Of a DNA stretch of 64,000 nt, positions 9,586 to 21,864 are shown piece by piece. This stretch comes from Rutstroemia sp. NJR-2017a BVV2 (taxonomy: Eukaryota; Ascomycota; Leotiomycetes; Helotiales; Rutstroemiaceae). The stretch spans positions 558,001 through 622,000 of the forward strand of contig NJPS01000022.1 of the NCBI GenBank assembly GCA_002946415.1. The letters are read 5' to 3'. Numbering within the stretch: the first letter of the stretch is position 1; every line of letters starts with the position of its first letter. The position numbers and the translations under genes are program-made. The notes under the pieces were generated by a model. The model made no database searches. It saw only the letters and a list, made by a program, of their open reading frames with translations, and was not told the DNA's origin.

Positions 9586-12500
9586 CTAAGCCCCCAAAGT
9601 TCCACTCACCTCAACCGCCAAGTTGATAACCGTACTGATCGACCACAGGACAATCAGACCCCAGCCAATCTTCCTACTCATCATCCAATTATTCATCGGC
9701 ACCGCAATCAATAATCCCACCAGCGTAACCAACAAAGTAATCGCGCTCACCATCAACGTGCCACTAACATCGATCTGGTATGGTTTATACTTGTACTGTT
9801 TCCCCGGATGTTTAGCATGTTTGTGATCGGCGTCTTTAATCGTCATATACGCGCCACTGATGCCTATACCCAGCAGAATATTCAACATGGGGCCACCGAA
9901 ACAAGCCGAGAGAGCCATAACAGGGTAGCCGAGACGCGCAACCGTGATATCAGCGACGAGATCGCCGAGAGAGTTGCCAACGGCGAAGATGGTGAGCCCG
10001 AGGATGGCGTCGGAGATATTGAGGATGATGCCGAAGGCTTTGAGGACGCCAACAACTTCGTTTGCGATGGTGGAAATCCAGGCGATGGAGACGACAAAGC
10101 CAAGGAAGCAGAGAAGGAAGCGGTATTTAGGGGGTTTGTTGTGCGTAGTTGTGAGGGCCAGTACGGCGAACGCGACAAGAGAGCCTAGAAGGGAGTAGAG
10201 GACTAGGCGAAGTAGATAACTGGGTTCTTCGGGGCTGCTGTTGGCCCAGAAGATGAAGACTACGAAGAGGGGTGCTGTGAATAATTGAAGGACGACAAGC
10301 CAGCGGTTCCAGTCTCTGGAGGGTTCGGTTACGGGTGCAGGGGAAGATGGATCGGTTCGTTTTGGTGGGACCATAGGAGCTGGATGTGAATGAGAGTGAT
10401 GATCTTCTGTTGCTACTGCTACTGCGGCAGTGTTATGGCCTTCAAAGTTGGAGATTGGCGATCGAGAACGATCATGATTCTGACTAGCGCTTCGGTATCG
10501 CATCCATTCTGGCTCAGTCTGGTGGGCTAGCAGTGGGCTATCTAAAGCTAGCAGAGGGCCTGTAGTACTTCTCGTTCTGGCACGAGATGTCTTTCGATCG
10601 CCGTGAGCTTCCGGCTCCTCGACCTCATCTGGAGCCTCTGATTCGACAACCGGTAAAGTAATAGCTAGGAGAAAGATACTAGGTGCGGAGATGACACTAA
10701 TAAACTTGTCCCATCTACTCTTATCCTTCCAGATAGAAAGTGTGGGAAACAATGTGGCAAGCAATACATGTGGACTCGGTAGAATGCGGTACGGCCACCA
10801 TTTGATTGGTCTTTCCTGAATTTCATGTTCGACATCAATAGATCCAGGAGTAAGCCCAGAGTCAGGTAGCATGATACTTGGTGCTTTAGAGCTAGCCGCA
10901 GACATCAACATTGGTGAGTCAGTGTAAACAGGAAACGGTAAGATTGGCGACTGCGTCCGTGTTCGGGAACTATCTCTTGAGCTTGGAATTTCCAGTCGGG
11001 GTCGTTCTAATGCTCGCGGTCTTGCTGAATCTAATGACGACCTTTTTGGCGCCAGATCTGGCGAACGGGAGCTGGGTGAAAGCGTGGCTTGACCACTTTC
11101 AGGAGGCGCTAATCGGTCTTCATACCATCTGGCTTCAGGAAGGAGGGAGTGGTCATCGCTTCCGTCACCATTTGCGGACGGAGGTGGTGAGATAGAGAAT
11201 GTAGGTGACGCTGGAGCAGGACTACCAGCTGGTGCTGGCACCTCTAAAAGACGTGGAAAGGTGGGTGTTGCCGCAACAATCCCTATATTAGGAAAATCGG
11301 CAACGTCAAAGGCGGCCGGATTTGGCACTTTGAGTGCTGTTACAGCATTGGCAGAAACTGCTCGACTACGGGTAATGGTTTCCAATTTGGGGCGATCTCC
11401 AGTTTGCTCCGCGCCGTCAGCAGGAGTGACAAGGACGCTAGAAGCATATTCCGAAGCAGGCGCTGATGTTGATCCAACACCATTGGACTGATCGAAAAAC
11501 GAATCTGGATCGTCTGAATATCGCCGTAAATGTATTTGGTGCGTGTACGAGTCTCGTGATTTTTGTAGAGATGAAAGAACGGATCGGAACTCCAGAGCAC
11601 CAACCAAACTAGGACGTATAGGAGTGATCGTATTGCGACGACTTCCCGAAGGACGTATTACACGCATATTACTTGCAAATTCGATCGCAGCATGCCTCTC
11701 TCCATCGTCATCACTGTCTTCGCCGTCAAGCTGTCTGGGATCAGGACTCGGGCCGCGTTCCAATGCTGCGAAATCTTCACGGTTTCTGTAACCTCTCTGT
11801 CCAGCTGGAGCATCCTCGTCGTCGCCATCTTCTTCTGTGACTTCCAATTCCTCATTTGTCATGACCAAGTACTGACCACGAGCAGCGGCGTCTCTCTCAC
11901 GATGTCTTCGTCGTCGTCCTAGATACCAGTGCCACACTACCACAACTATCACATAAAAGAGATAGAACGCGATCATTACTATGCACTCCCACAGATGAAG
12001 GGCACCGTCGGCAAGGAACAGCATGCTGAAACTGGCGGCAACTATGAAGAAGCCGACATCTCTGACGAAGGTTTTCTTGCCAACTCTGAACTCTCTCACT
12101 AATGCCATTGATCCTGCGACGACGGCAGTGATAAACCCGGCTGCCCCAATGAGCTCTCCGACCGCAAGACTCCCACTGTGAGAGCCCATTGCAGCAAAAG
12201 TCGAGAACACGTCTGGACTACCGTTTCCAAAAGCTAGGAATGTCACTCCCGCCATGCTCTCGCTCATTCCCAGTATGCTTGCGATTGTGGATAGATTAAT
12301 ACAGAAGAAATCGCTCGCAGCGATACCGATGGTAGAAAACAACAATCCGAGCCATAGTGTCAGAATGGAGAATGCGATGGGCTTCGCTTTCGGCAATTTG
12401 CAGTAATAGAGCGAAAGGTAATTGAGTAGACCGGCAGTTTCGTCGTCGCAATTCGCAAGAATGAATTGGCATTTGTCTTCAGCATGGTGGACGAGGCGGC

Positions 12501-12788
12501 ACTAGAAGCGCATATTGATTAGACTTGTACTCCCATAACTGCATATCAATATCATTTACAAACCTCTTCATCCTTCCTCAAGCTTTCCGTACTATCCAAT
12601 GCTGCCAGTGCGCGTTTTTGTGCCACCCCATACTCAGAACCATGGCGGTATCTCGCACTCTGATCTGCCACAAGAGAGATCACGGCCAAGAACGAGATAA
12701 ACAAGATGGTAAGGTAGAAAGCTCGAAAATTATACTTTGATCGGGTCGGGCGACCGGCTGAAACCGTTGTCGAGGATATTCGCTGCAT
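9586..12788 (-). CDS. Ca2+/cation exchanger (CaCA superfamily, NCLX/YDL206W-like)
   Basis: Two exons (12788-12564 and 12501-9586) give 1046 residues. The N-terminal exon carries one hydrophobic anchor (FYLTILFISFLAVISLVA). After the junction the family pattern C-x-V...C-x-FI-x-x-NC-D-x-E-x-x-G is seen. Two alpha-repeats face each other in the primary order: AGVTFLAFGNGSPDVFS near the start of the membrane region and LGLTIFAVGNSLGDLVAD near residue 910. About ten further hydrophobic helices surround them. The central 400 residues are hydrophilic, Ser/Pro-rich and probably cytosolic. Such proteins exchange Ca2+ for Na+, H+ or K+ in vacuolar, ER or mitochondrial membranes. The donor of the intron is GTTTGT. 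An in-frame stop upstream fixes the start at 12788. Ion and membrane remain unproven. Confidence 0.9.
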
Positions 12789-13325
12789 TCTTCGAGCATG
12801 ATCTGATCGAAGTTCGGGAGGTTCTCAAGAGGATCAGTTTGAGACAGCATTGATACTAAAGTTGAAAAGTCGAAAACCGCCTCAATAACACAGCCACATA
12901 ATAATATTTGTACCTGATTAGAGGACTCTCACAGCCGGATAGATTTATCGAGTTTGAGGAACAAGGAAGTTGGAAATCTAGCTGCTAGACTGCCAAGAAA
13001 CTCATTGCGTTGCTAATATGTAGTCGTTTGGCAGTGGGCAAGGCAATTCGTCATACCACTGGAGTCTGTAACGGATCTAGTTGAGCCCAAGCCCTCGATA
13101 AGATAAAGAATGACCTTCACCTGCAATGGCCGTCGAATTATGTAAGCACGCACAGCATTCTGATTGAGGAGGGTGTTCTGCCTGAGGCATTACATCCCGC
13201 ATCGGTCTGTGCCTGTACCGAAAGTAAATAATGGACATAAACAAAGTCTCGATGTCAACTTTTCACTTTTCAGAATTACCACAGCATCTGCAAGAAGTCG
13301 ATTTTCACGACAACCATTTTATGCC
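12789..13325. promoter_or_regulatory. divergent promoter region between the exchanger and BRN1
   Basis: No coding segment is supported. It lies between two start codons on opposite strands. An out-of-frame ATG sits five bases before the chosen BRN1 start. No RNA gene is seen. Confidence 0.45.
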
Positions 13326-16300
13326 ATGCCTAGAGTCGCGCAGAATCCACGCGCCAAAGGCCGCAGAGTTACTTCTGGCTCATTGGCCGCATCACCTCTA
13401 AAATCTCCTGTGAAGTATGATCCCTTGGGTTGCTAGGGAGTTCTGCTCACCCCCAATATCTGGCAAATGTTGCGCTTTTCGGAAGCGCTTTGCAATTTGA
13501 AACTCAGGGTCACTAACACACAACAGAGTGCCTCTGAACGATGCATCACCAGTACGGTTAAAGCTTAACGATGATGCGCAAGAAAAAGCAAAGCGGCTGA
13601 AATCACGAAGCGTCCTCCACGAAGTCCAGATGAACGAGATTAAGAAAGCAGCAACTCCAAGGAAGTTGATGAACTTCGACCGAGCAGGAAGTGCTTCGCC
13701 GTCCACAAATAATAGGACTCCCGGGAGGACGAGCAAGGAAAATGATCTGGATGGCGGGGTCATGATGGTGGGAGGGAACGCAGTGACGCCTATGAAGCGT
13801 GTTCCGATTCTCGCGAATTTTGAAGAATGGATGAAGATGGCTACGGACAACAAGATCAATGCGGCCAACTCTTGGAACTTTGCGCTGATTGACTACTTTC
13901 ACGACATGTCACTCTTAAAAGAAGGCGATGGGGTCAATTTCCAAAAGGCTAGTTACACGCTCGATGGTTGTGTAAAGATATATACAAGCCGAGTGGATAG
14001 TGTGGCAACGGAGACAGGAAAGCTTTTAAGTGGTCTAGCAGACAGTGGAAACAACAAAAAAAAGAGGGGCGAAAATGAAGAAGGTGAGGAGAGCGACGAA
14101 GAGGAAGTAGAGGATGAGGATGGAGTTGTCAGAAAGAAGCCAAAGAAGAAGGTACGTGGTTTTCCGTTTTGATTTCTTCAATTCAGCGCCTGAAAGAGTC
14201 TCGCTTTTGGAGGGGATCGTTGCATATCTCTATCTGGTCGAGAGGGATTGAGGTATCCAACACATATTCGCATGTATGCTTAGCGGCATTTTGGATTTGG
14301 AAAAGACATTCGGTATATGAATTGCTTTTGATCAGTTTCAAGCACATACGACCATAGATCAAGGAAAATTGGGCATCCCGTCCGCTCTGCCATACACAAG
14401 CCTTGAATCGGTGGATTAGTAGTTGGGTGGGTGACCACCAGCGAATCCCCACTGTTGTATGTTTCTTTTGAAATTTTTGTACTTCGTTTTACTCCTACGC
14501 ACGCAGTCATGGTACTCAATCAGTCTTTGGCTGCTTAAGATAATTATCTGGTTGTTGAAGTTTTATAACCAGTATACAATTACATGTGTTGGGATTGTCG
14601 AAGCAGTTGGCCTACACAATTTACGGTCGGCTAGGGAGTGGCCTTAAGTATGTCTCACGGCATTCGACTGCCAGGATTGTTCCGGAACGGTTTTGCATGC
14701 AACTATCTGGTCTTTCTTATATCTTTGATGGTCTAATCATGATTTCCATTTATGGCTACATGTAATTTATTTAGCTTAATATAAAATTCCGCTCAATCTT
14801 AAAAATTTACAGGGCGTAACTAATAGCAAAATAGACTCAACGTTCTTCAGAAGCAACACTCGCAACTTCATTCGCTGCTTTACAATTAAAAAAGTTTGAG
14901 CTTGAATTTACTGTGGATCCCCTTTTCAAGAAGGCATCAGCGGACTTCGATGAAGGAGGCGCTAAGGGTTTACTGCTAAATCATCTAGCAATCGATTCGC
15001 ACGGCCGCATAGTTTTTGACAGCAGTGACGATGCAGGTGATGCTTCAGCCGAAGGTCAGGCGACGAGACGGAAAGATGATAATGCGGAAGAAGAAGAAGA
15101 CTTTGATCCAGATTCTGAAGACGATACTCCGAAAGAGGATGATGTTGACGATGGCGTTGATGTGGAAATCGACGTCGAAGCTCTCGGAGCCAAATTCTTC
15201 CCCAATCTTGATTTCCTCGAAGAGCAGGATATTTGCCCATCGCTGAAAAACTTCGACTTGGGGGATCCTTCTGGTACCATGGACATTCCATTTTTGAAGG
15301 CTCCGGAAGACTGGCGACAGGAGAAGGATAAGTTGGATGAAGATGGAGTTGGTAACAAGTCAGGAATTGACCTGGATGACGATAATCCGATAGGCTTTGA
15401 CGACGACGATGACGGCCTGCTCGGTAATTTTGAAATACCAGCGGACGCGGGCTTTGGAGAAGGTGGTGAAGCCTGGGCTCGTGATGCAGCAATTGAGCCA
15501 AGAATGCGCGTCCATGATGTGGGCTACGATAATGACGGCGGCGATGGCGAGGACGGTGACGGTGCAGGAACATTTGATCCCGAAACCGGCGAGTATATTG
15601 TCTCGCTGGACCGTGGAGCAAAGACTGAAGGTGGACATGACGATATTCTAAGTTATTTCGATGAAGCATTACAGAAAAACTGGGCTGGCCCGGAACATTG
15701 GAGGATACGAAAGATCAAGGACGTCAACAAACCGGCCGCGGCTGCCAAACCTCGCAAGGAAAAAGAAGTCTTCGAAATCGACTTCGCTTCTCCATTGAAT
15801 GCGAATCTAGCTGAGACGATTTATACACAAGCATCAACCAATGCAGCGATATCTCTACCTAAAAAGGATTGGAAATCTAAGACTAGAAATCTTCTTCCAG
15901 ATGACAAACATTTTAACTCGAAGCAATTGCTACGGCTTTTCTTAAAACCAAAAGCTCGGATGGGTAGTAAGAAGTCTGGATTTGGTGCGAAAACTGGTAC
16001 TTTCAATCAACGAAAGCAAGACGACATCCCCGAGGGTGAGATCGGCGAAGATTATTGGGCACGAAAAGAAGATCCCAACGCAGGACTGGAAGATGAGGCT
16101 CCACCACGCGGAGACTATGATGCCAATTTCTTCCAAGATGATGGTCTGGCGATGCCTGGTGGTATGGACGATGACGACGATATGGAGTTTGCTGATGCAC
16201 GCGAAAACTTTTCGCCCGGTCTTGAAAACGGCGATGCGAACAGGATTCCTGGTATTGGAGATATTCTAAATGCCGGATCCCAGGGCGCTGAGGGCGAAGA

Positions 16301-16766
16301 AGGTGCTTTCGGCACACAGCTCGTTACGCAAAGCCGAAGATTAAGACCGGAGTACGTGCAATATGCTAGAGTGGCTAAGAAGGTCGATGTGAGGAGGTTG
16401 AAAGAGGAGTTATGGAAAGGAATTGGTTTCAGCGAGCCTGAGCAACATGTAAGTCATCCACATCTACCCACCATCTTCATTGATTTACAACTAATGAAAC
16501 ATCACCAGAACGCATCCACCACACAGCTCCAAACACCGCAGATTGATAAGATGGAAGAAGATACGACGCTCCAGTTCACCACCGTGATGCAGAATCTTCA
16601 ATCCGTCTACCCGAAACAAGTCATGAGTGATATCTCGACGAGTTATTGTTTCATCTGTTTGCTGCATCTGGCGAATGAAAAGGGCCTGGTGATTGAGAAG
16701 AAAGAGGGCCTTATGGAGTTGGATATAAGGAAGGATCCTACGGCCGAGATTACTACCGAGGGGTGA
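13326..16766 (+). CDS. BRN1: condensin complex subunit 2, kleisin Brn1/Barren/CAP-H
   Basis: Four exons (13326-13414, 13527-14151, 14835-16448, 16509-16766) join in phase to 861 residues. The N-terminal domain has the Barren signature FEEWMKMATDNKINAANSW and the helix that in kleisins contacts the Smc2 neck. Exon 3 opens with a second conserved block (SSEATLATSFAALQLKKFE, then DPLFKKASADFDEGG), followed by long acidic stretches. The C-terminus (SYCFICLLHLANEKGL) is the winged-helix part that binds Smc4. Condensin compacts and resolves mitotic chromosomes. Introns 1 and 3 are 112 and 60 bases, but intron 2 is 683 bases and contains a complete 5S rRNA gene. The donor GTACGT and acceptor ATAG join KKPKKK to TQRSSEA in frame, exactly where the conserved block resumes, so the intron is well supported. 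Confidence 0.95.
14314..14319 (+). promoter_or_regulatory. TATA element of the 5S rRNA gene
   Basis: TATATG begins 30 bases before the first base of the 5S RNA. Neurospora 5S genes are known to need a TATA box at about -29 to -26, so the spacing fits a working dispersed 5S gene. Confidence 0.6.
14344..14462 (+). rRNA. 5S ribosomal RNA gene, variant isotype, inside BRN1 intron 2
   Basis: The 119-base segment begins ACATACGACCATAG and ends GTTGTATGT, which pair as helix I. The 3' half carries the strongly conserved fungal block GTAGTTGGGTGGGTGACC (the internal C-box region) and CAGCGAATCCC. The segment CCCGTCCGCTC of loop C is intact. The 5' part differs from the common fungal 5S, but helix II still pairs (GATCAAGG with CCTTGAATC, one bulged A), and helix III pairs as GGCA with TGCC. 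These double changes argue for a functional isotype rather than a decaying copy. It is in the same orientation as BRN1 and does not overlap its exons. Pezizomycete 5S genes are known to be dispersed. Confidence 0.93.
14466..14478 (+). terminator. RNA polymerase III T-run terminator of the 5S gene
   Basis: TTTT at 14466-14469 and TTTTT at 14474-14478 follow the 5S 3' end within 16 bases on the coding strand, as expected for polymerase III termination. Confidence 0.65.
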
Positions 16767-17741
16767 TCGTCGTTGAAACGAGTAGGGACGCGTGTGATTG
16801 GTTTCGGGAACGAGGAAGGGACCGGCTTTGGATTATCCTATTTCGTCGATGCGTCTACCGCAGAGGTGTTCGGGGGCCGTTTGTTCCTTCTTGTTTTGTT
16901 CTTTTCTGCCTCGATATCTTGTAACGAGTGATGTGGTAGGCTGCTGGCTGGTGGGGGGTAGGGTAGGGTATGTTAGGGAGGGCATGGTTAATGAGAGCAT
17001 ATGGGTGTCATGACCATGATTATAAAATTAAGATTATGATGACGATTATGAAGCGTCCTTTTTGGGGTAGTCCCCGTTCCTTTGGATTCTGTTTTGGCGT
17101 AGGGAGAGGAAGGATTGCGGAGATGGAGGGCTCTTGAAACGATTTCTCCAACGCACTGTCCCTGGAAATTTTATATTAAGAACGATCATCCCTTGGCTTA
17201 CATCCATCGTGTCACAAGATTGTTCTGCTCGTGTAACCAAGCGCGTAACCTTAGAGTGCGTAAACGAGGGGAGAGAAGAGTGGTAGGTCATTGGATTGAG
17301 GTATGTATGGGGGTGGATTGTCTTTGGTCGATAGAGAAGCGTCAGACAGTTGACCATTAATTATGTCAAAACTCGCGGTGGAAGTTGTGGAATTAACATG
17401 ATTGAAATTATGTAGTAGAGTATGATAATGTAATGCAGTCAAGAAGCTGTATGCAAAAATGACGATTTGCTCCCTCTCCACCAAGAAAATAGGGATGGTA
17501 ATGGTGGTAGTCTTAACGCACAGCTTGAGACCTCTGACCAATTCTTTCTCCTTCCCCGAACTTTTTCGCCAAAAACTCCGCTGCCTCGTCACCGAAATCG
17601 ACCAAAATGTGGTTGGAGTATAGACAATAAATGGAAAATGCATATGTATAATACTGTGCTGTACTGTGCTGTACTGTGCTGTCCTGTAGCACAACAGCCC
17701 ACTCTCCACTCAATAGAAGATCTTTATCCTACACAACCCTT
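16767..17741. other. convergent 3' region, no gene seen
   Basis: Lies between the ends of BRN1 and the membrane-protein gene. It holds a short decamer repeat (unit GTACTGTGCT, about 3.5 copies, 17652-17688). Open frames on both strands here show no domain. I see no RNA gene. Confidence 0.5.
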
Positions 17742-19415
17742 TTACCCCCCACCAGCACTCCTCATCCGCGCCCTCTTCCTCTCCTCTTCCGCCTCCGCAA
17801 TCGCCTCATCGATCCTCCTCTCCTCTTCCTCTAACCGCGCTACCTCCTCCGCGCTCATCCCCGGCTCCGACAAAAACGGTGCTTGTAGTGCCCCTTTATA
17901 CACTTTCGGTACATTGAGATTCCCGCCGCCGCTTCGACTAACATCATCCGTATACGGCGCCTCGTCAAACAAGCTCCTTTCTCCAATCCCGATCTCCCGG
18001 CTCCCCGGCCGCGAAACATGGCTTGCGTCGCTCACTGCCCGAGACACCGATATCGAGGCGTCGCGCGAAACGGTCGTTGCGGCTTGGCTGCGACGAGGGG
18101 AGATGGGCATGGGTGTGTTGGTGGTGAAGGCCGAGCCGGGGAGGGGGAGGTGCTGGTGCGAGGAAGTGTCGTGCTCGTGCTCGGTGTAGGAGGTAAGCGG
18201 GGTGTGGGTTTCGCGTTCTTGGATCGAGGAGCGGGCGAGCTTTTCTGCGACGAACATGTCCCGGCTGTCGTTGTTCTGGTAGGGCGAGGAGAGAAGCAGG
18301 TTTTCGGGGGTTTGGGATGTGTTGGGTGGGTGGTTGCGGCGACGGCGGCGGATGAGGAACAGGGCGGCGAGGAGGAGTAGGAAGACGAAGCCGAGGGCGC
18401 CGATGGCGATGCCGATTTTGGCGCCGAGGGAAAGGCCGGAGGAGGAAGATTTGGACTGAGGTGTGATGCTTACATCGGCTGCATTGGTTGCAGTGGCCGT
18501 GCTTGAGCTGGGTGGTGTTGTCACTGTAACGAGGTAGGAAGTTATGGTTCCAGAAGAAGATTGCGCGGCTGAGGCTGGACTGGCCGTCGCTCCAATCTGT
18601 GATAGGAATACACTTGAAGCCGTAACTAGGAGCGGCTCGGTGATTGGTATTTGCACCTTCGTTGATATTACCGATCGAACCGATGAGGCTACTGACGGGA
18701 TCAAACTTGAGATTGAGCTTAGATCTAAGTTTGTGGGTGTGCTAGCGATAGAACTAGAAGGAGGAGGCACTTGTCTCTTAAACTGCTCTGATGCTGCTAC
18801 CTCGATTCCAAAAAAGGGACTGAACGATCTGCACGTGTAGGGCAACTTCTCGCTTTTCTCCGCGAAGCATAGAAAGAAAGCATTGTTCGTGCCCTCAAAG
18901 TCGTCCGGAATGGAGTTTATGGTATATTTGTCGAGCCCTAGTTCCACCTTTCCCGACATGCCAGGTATAATACCGCAGTGGCCGTCTAGAGTAGCGGGAG
19001 CATTGCAAGTGTCTAAAACGGTCAATAAGAAACGTGAATTTTGGGGTTCCTACTCACAATTAATTGCTGATTGCATAACGTCCCATACATTTGTAGGATT
19101 GAGTTCGCTTGTATAGCCCTTAGCATAACAGAGTATCAGATCTGACCGTTCGTCCTGGTATTCCTGCGGGCTAGATGGTGTAGTATAATTGAAGGTATAG
19201 TCCAAGGTGTAATTTTTTCCCAAGATCATTGAAGATGGGAAGCCAGGCCATGTTGATTCTAAAAACCCATCGCTTTCCCGAGCCATCTTGCGTGTTGTCG
19301 TCGGTTTGCCATGATATGCCTGATCACTATGCCATCCAGAGCTGTGACCGAGAGCCGTCCCCAACGACCCAAGCCAAACCACCCAGACCCCCCATCTCGA
19401 AGTCGAAATAATCAT
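17742..19415 (-). CDS. secreted-type single-pass membrane protein with Ser-rich stalk (function unknown)
   Basis: Two exons (19415-19058 and 19012-17742) give 542 residues. The start MIISTSRWGVWVVWLGSLG is a signal peptide. Residues about 25-200 form an ectodomain with paired cysteines (ILCYAKG, YTCNAPA, GHCGIIP, FFLCFAE, TCRSF) and N-x-T sequons (KNYT, FNYT). A long Ser/Thr/Pro-rich stalk follows, then a transmembrane helix (IGIAIGALGFVFLLLLAALF) with a basic stop (RRRRR). The cytoplasmic tail of about 200 residues is rich in Ser, His and acidic residues and ends in a charged helix. The layout resembles cell-wall stress sensors such as Wsc1 or Mid2, but I see no WSC cysteine pattern, so this is only a likeness of shape. 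The ATG at 19415 was chosen because the signal peptide follows at once. Confidence 0.72.
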
Positions 19416-21864
19416 ATCTCACTCTCCAGTCTCATATCAACACAACATTCTTGCCTGTCCAACGCAAGATTTTCAAAAGGTTGATGTAGTGTATTGTAGT
19501 GATCGAACACTTGTTGCCTTGTCGTCGAGAATCTTACTCCGATCAATCAATCACTCAGTCGCAATTCGATATATTCCACGCAGCAAAAGTGAAAACGAAG
19601 AAAGAAAGAAAACAGATTCCCTCGAAAGAAAATTCAGCCTCCAACAGCGCCCACCCATCCACTTAACCCAACCCAACCCCAACCCATCCCATCCTTCACT
19701 CTCACGCTGTCAGTCGTTCCAACAGAGGCACCTATCCACCCCCCATTCACTACTTGGGCATGTACATCCCATTCCATCGCTACGCATCCTATTGCATCCC
19801 ATCCTGTCCCAAATCTCACGCAGCGCTGTGCGTGCTGCGCCTCCAACAAGACGGAATCCTTACAATCAATGTACATACATACGCACAGTTGGTGTATCGC
19901 ATCTTACCCACTCAGAGCCGGGGGGGTAGGCTTAGCCTGCGGTTTCTCTTCCCCACTTTCACTTTGGGATTCGCGCGCTTTCTCATTGGTTTCTTCGCGT
20001 AGCTGGGCTTGTCATCCGCGAAGGATGCGCCGCCTGGCTCGGTGTTCATTTGCTGCTTCTTCACGGATGTGTAAAAGAATGGATGGTGGATAGGATAGGT
20101 TGGTTCTCGTTGTTTGGTTTTGCTCTACTCTAATTCTATTTCTCGCTGCGGCTGTTTGTCCTGTCGATATTAGAGTAACAGCAACAGCAACAGCAACAGC
20201 AACAGTACCAGTACCAGTACCAGTACCAGTACCAGTACCAGTACCAGTACCAGTAATACTGCAGTAGGGCTATGGTAATCGTATGGTATGCTCTTGCGTG
20301 AGAGGTGGTGAGACGATTAGCCAACGTTTGGTGATTTTGATTTACGCTCACAAGGGTAAGGGTAAGTAAGGTGCTGTAAGACCGATTGATGTAGCTAACC
20401 CTTCCTGTACGAACACATTGGGGGCTGTGACCAAAATTGAGTGATCGTCCTTCCACCCGCTGGCTCGCACGCAGATACCCACGCCGGCGTCTGCTGCTGC
20501 GTTCCATCACATATCGTATCGCCAGTGTGACTCTGCTCCATTCTTCTGTAGCAAAGCACAGAATGGAGAAACCCACTTGCTCACTAATCGAGCCCTGGTG
20601 CACGAAGGAACATTCTGTTCTGTCTGTTTGTTTTAAGATTGGTATTAATCAGTAAAAACCTATTCGCGATCCTACGTAGATGTAACCCGAGGCTACAGTA
20701 AAGAGAAGGCTTTCGGGTCCACGTCATCTCTCATCCCATCGGCATCCATCCAATTAAAAATTTATTTTCGTTTCTCTCTCTGATTTCCCTAGAGATGGAG
20801 AAGAAGAGAGAAGGAAACAAGAGTTACATTAAGCGTTCGCCTCACCTAAGATTTCGGTTCTCCTGCTCTGGTATGTCATGTATGTGTGAGAGCTAATCTT
20901 ACCCTACCATCCATATCCCATAACTGTCAGAAACCCAAGATGCAGTATAGCCGTTATATCTCTTTCCTCCTCCATGAACCAGCTCCCCCTCCCGGGCCTC
21001 CCCCTCCCTTCTCTTCCCTTCCCTTCCCACACCGACCTACGTAAATAAAATCTTCCGCCCGGGATGATGAGCCGCGGCGTAGCAATCAGAAGAGAGGCAC
21101 AGAATGCATACCCACCTATCGATAGCTCACCAAATTACATTATACGCAAACATGCTAGAGAAGTGAAGAATAAAATAAAACGATTGCAGGTAGAGTTCAG
21201 TTAGTACTCGCTCGCAACACCCTGTCTACCCCCCTTGTATGTATGTTGCTATAAATGAACTCGTTTGCCACGCGACAAATGCAGCCACCCCTCCCTCTTC
21301 TGCTTAATATGACTTCACCTGCCATGTATGTATGCAGTACCACCACCTCGCAGCTAGTTTCAACCCTCTGTCCATAGTATGAGACCGTTACAGTTGCGCC
21401 TATCAAACAGTCACTCCGAAGCGAAAGATTGTCCTTCTTTATTCATTTCTAGGCGATCAGTCTCACTCTCACTTTGCTCGTCGTACTCCGTTTACTAATT
21501 TATAGAAAATTATACATTTTTTGATTTTATTCCTAAGTTGTTTGAGCTAATACGACTTCCAATCTTAACCTTTTCTTCCCCTCCGGGTCCTCCCAAAAAG
21601 TAAAACTCCAATCTAGAGGTGTATGAAAAAAAGGGAAAGTTGATGCTGTCTAAAGCTTGATCTGATGCATTTTTGACCGAATAAGAACTCCATTGGGTGA
21701 CCCCCTCCCACCGATGCCTATCGCTATGGAAAACTAAAATAGAAAACAAAAGAAAAAACAAAAGAAAATCTACATATAAGGAAAATTTACTCCTAGTCAA
21801 CACTTTTGGATTTGTTCTTGATGCAAAAAAGAAAAAGAAAAAAACACTAGGTCATGCTATCAAC
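19416..21864. other. long intergenic region with CT-rich tracts and microsatellites
   Basis: About 2.4 kb upstream of the membrane-protein gene and downstream of CAF120. It contains pyrimidine- and C-rich stretches (19650-19760, 20960-21030), a double hexanucleotide microsatellite (20177-20254) and an A-rich, AAAAGAAAA-type end (21740-21845). The 155-residue minus-strand frame across the microsatellite codes only YW and C runs and is an artefact. A very long 5' leader for the membrane-protein gene is possible. Confidence 0.5.
20177..20254. repeat. compound hexanucleotide microsatellite (AACAGC)n then (TACCAG)n
   Basis: About five AACAGC units run directly into about eight TACCAG units. Both units are six bases, and the second could have arisen from the first by a few changes followed by slippage. 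Confidence 0.95.

Noticed and set aside
9808..10188. 126-residue frame opposite the cation exchanger
   Set aside because: It is the antisense shadow of the second alpha-repeat and following helices of the exchanger.
14157..14343. Extra coding exons inside BRN1 intron 2
   Set aside because: The flanking exons join in phase at a conserved block with no missing residues, and open frames in the intron have no kleisin-like sequence.
20136..20603. 155-residue minus-strand frame with YW and C runs
   Set aside because: It is the translation of the hexanucleotide microsatellites; there is no domain, and the codon usage is that of the repeat.
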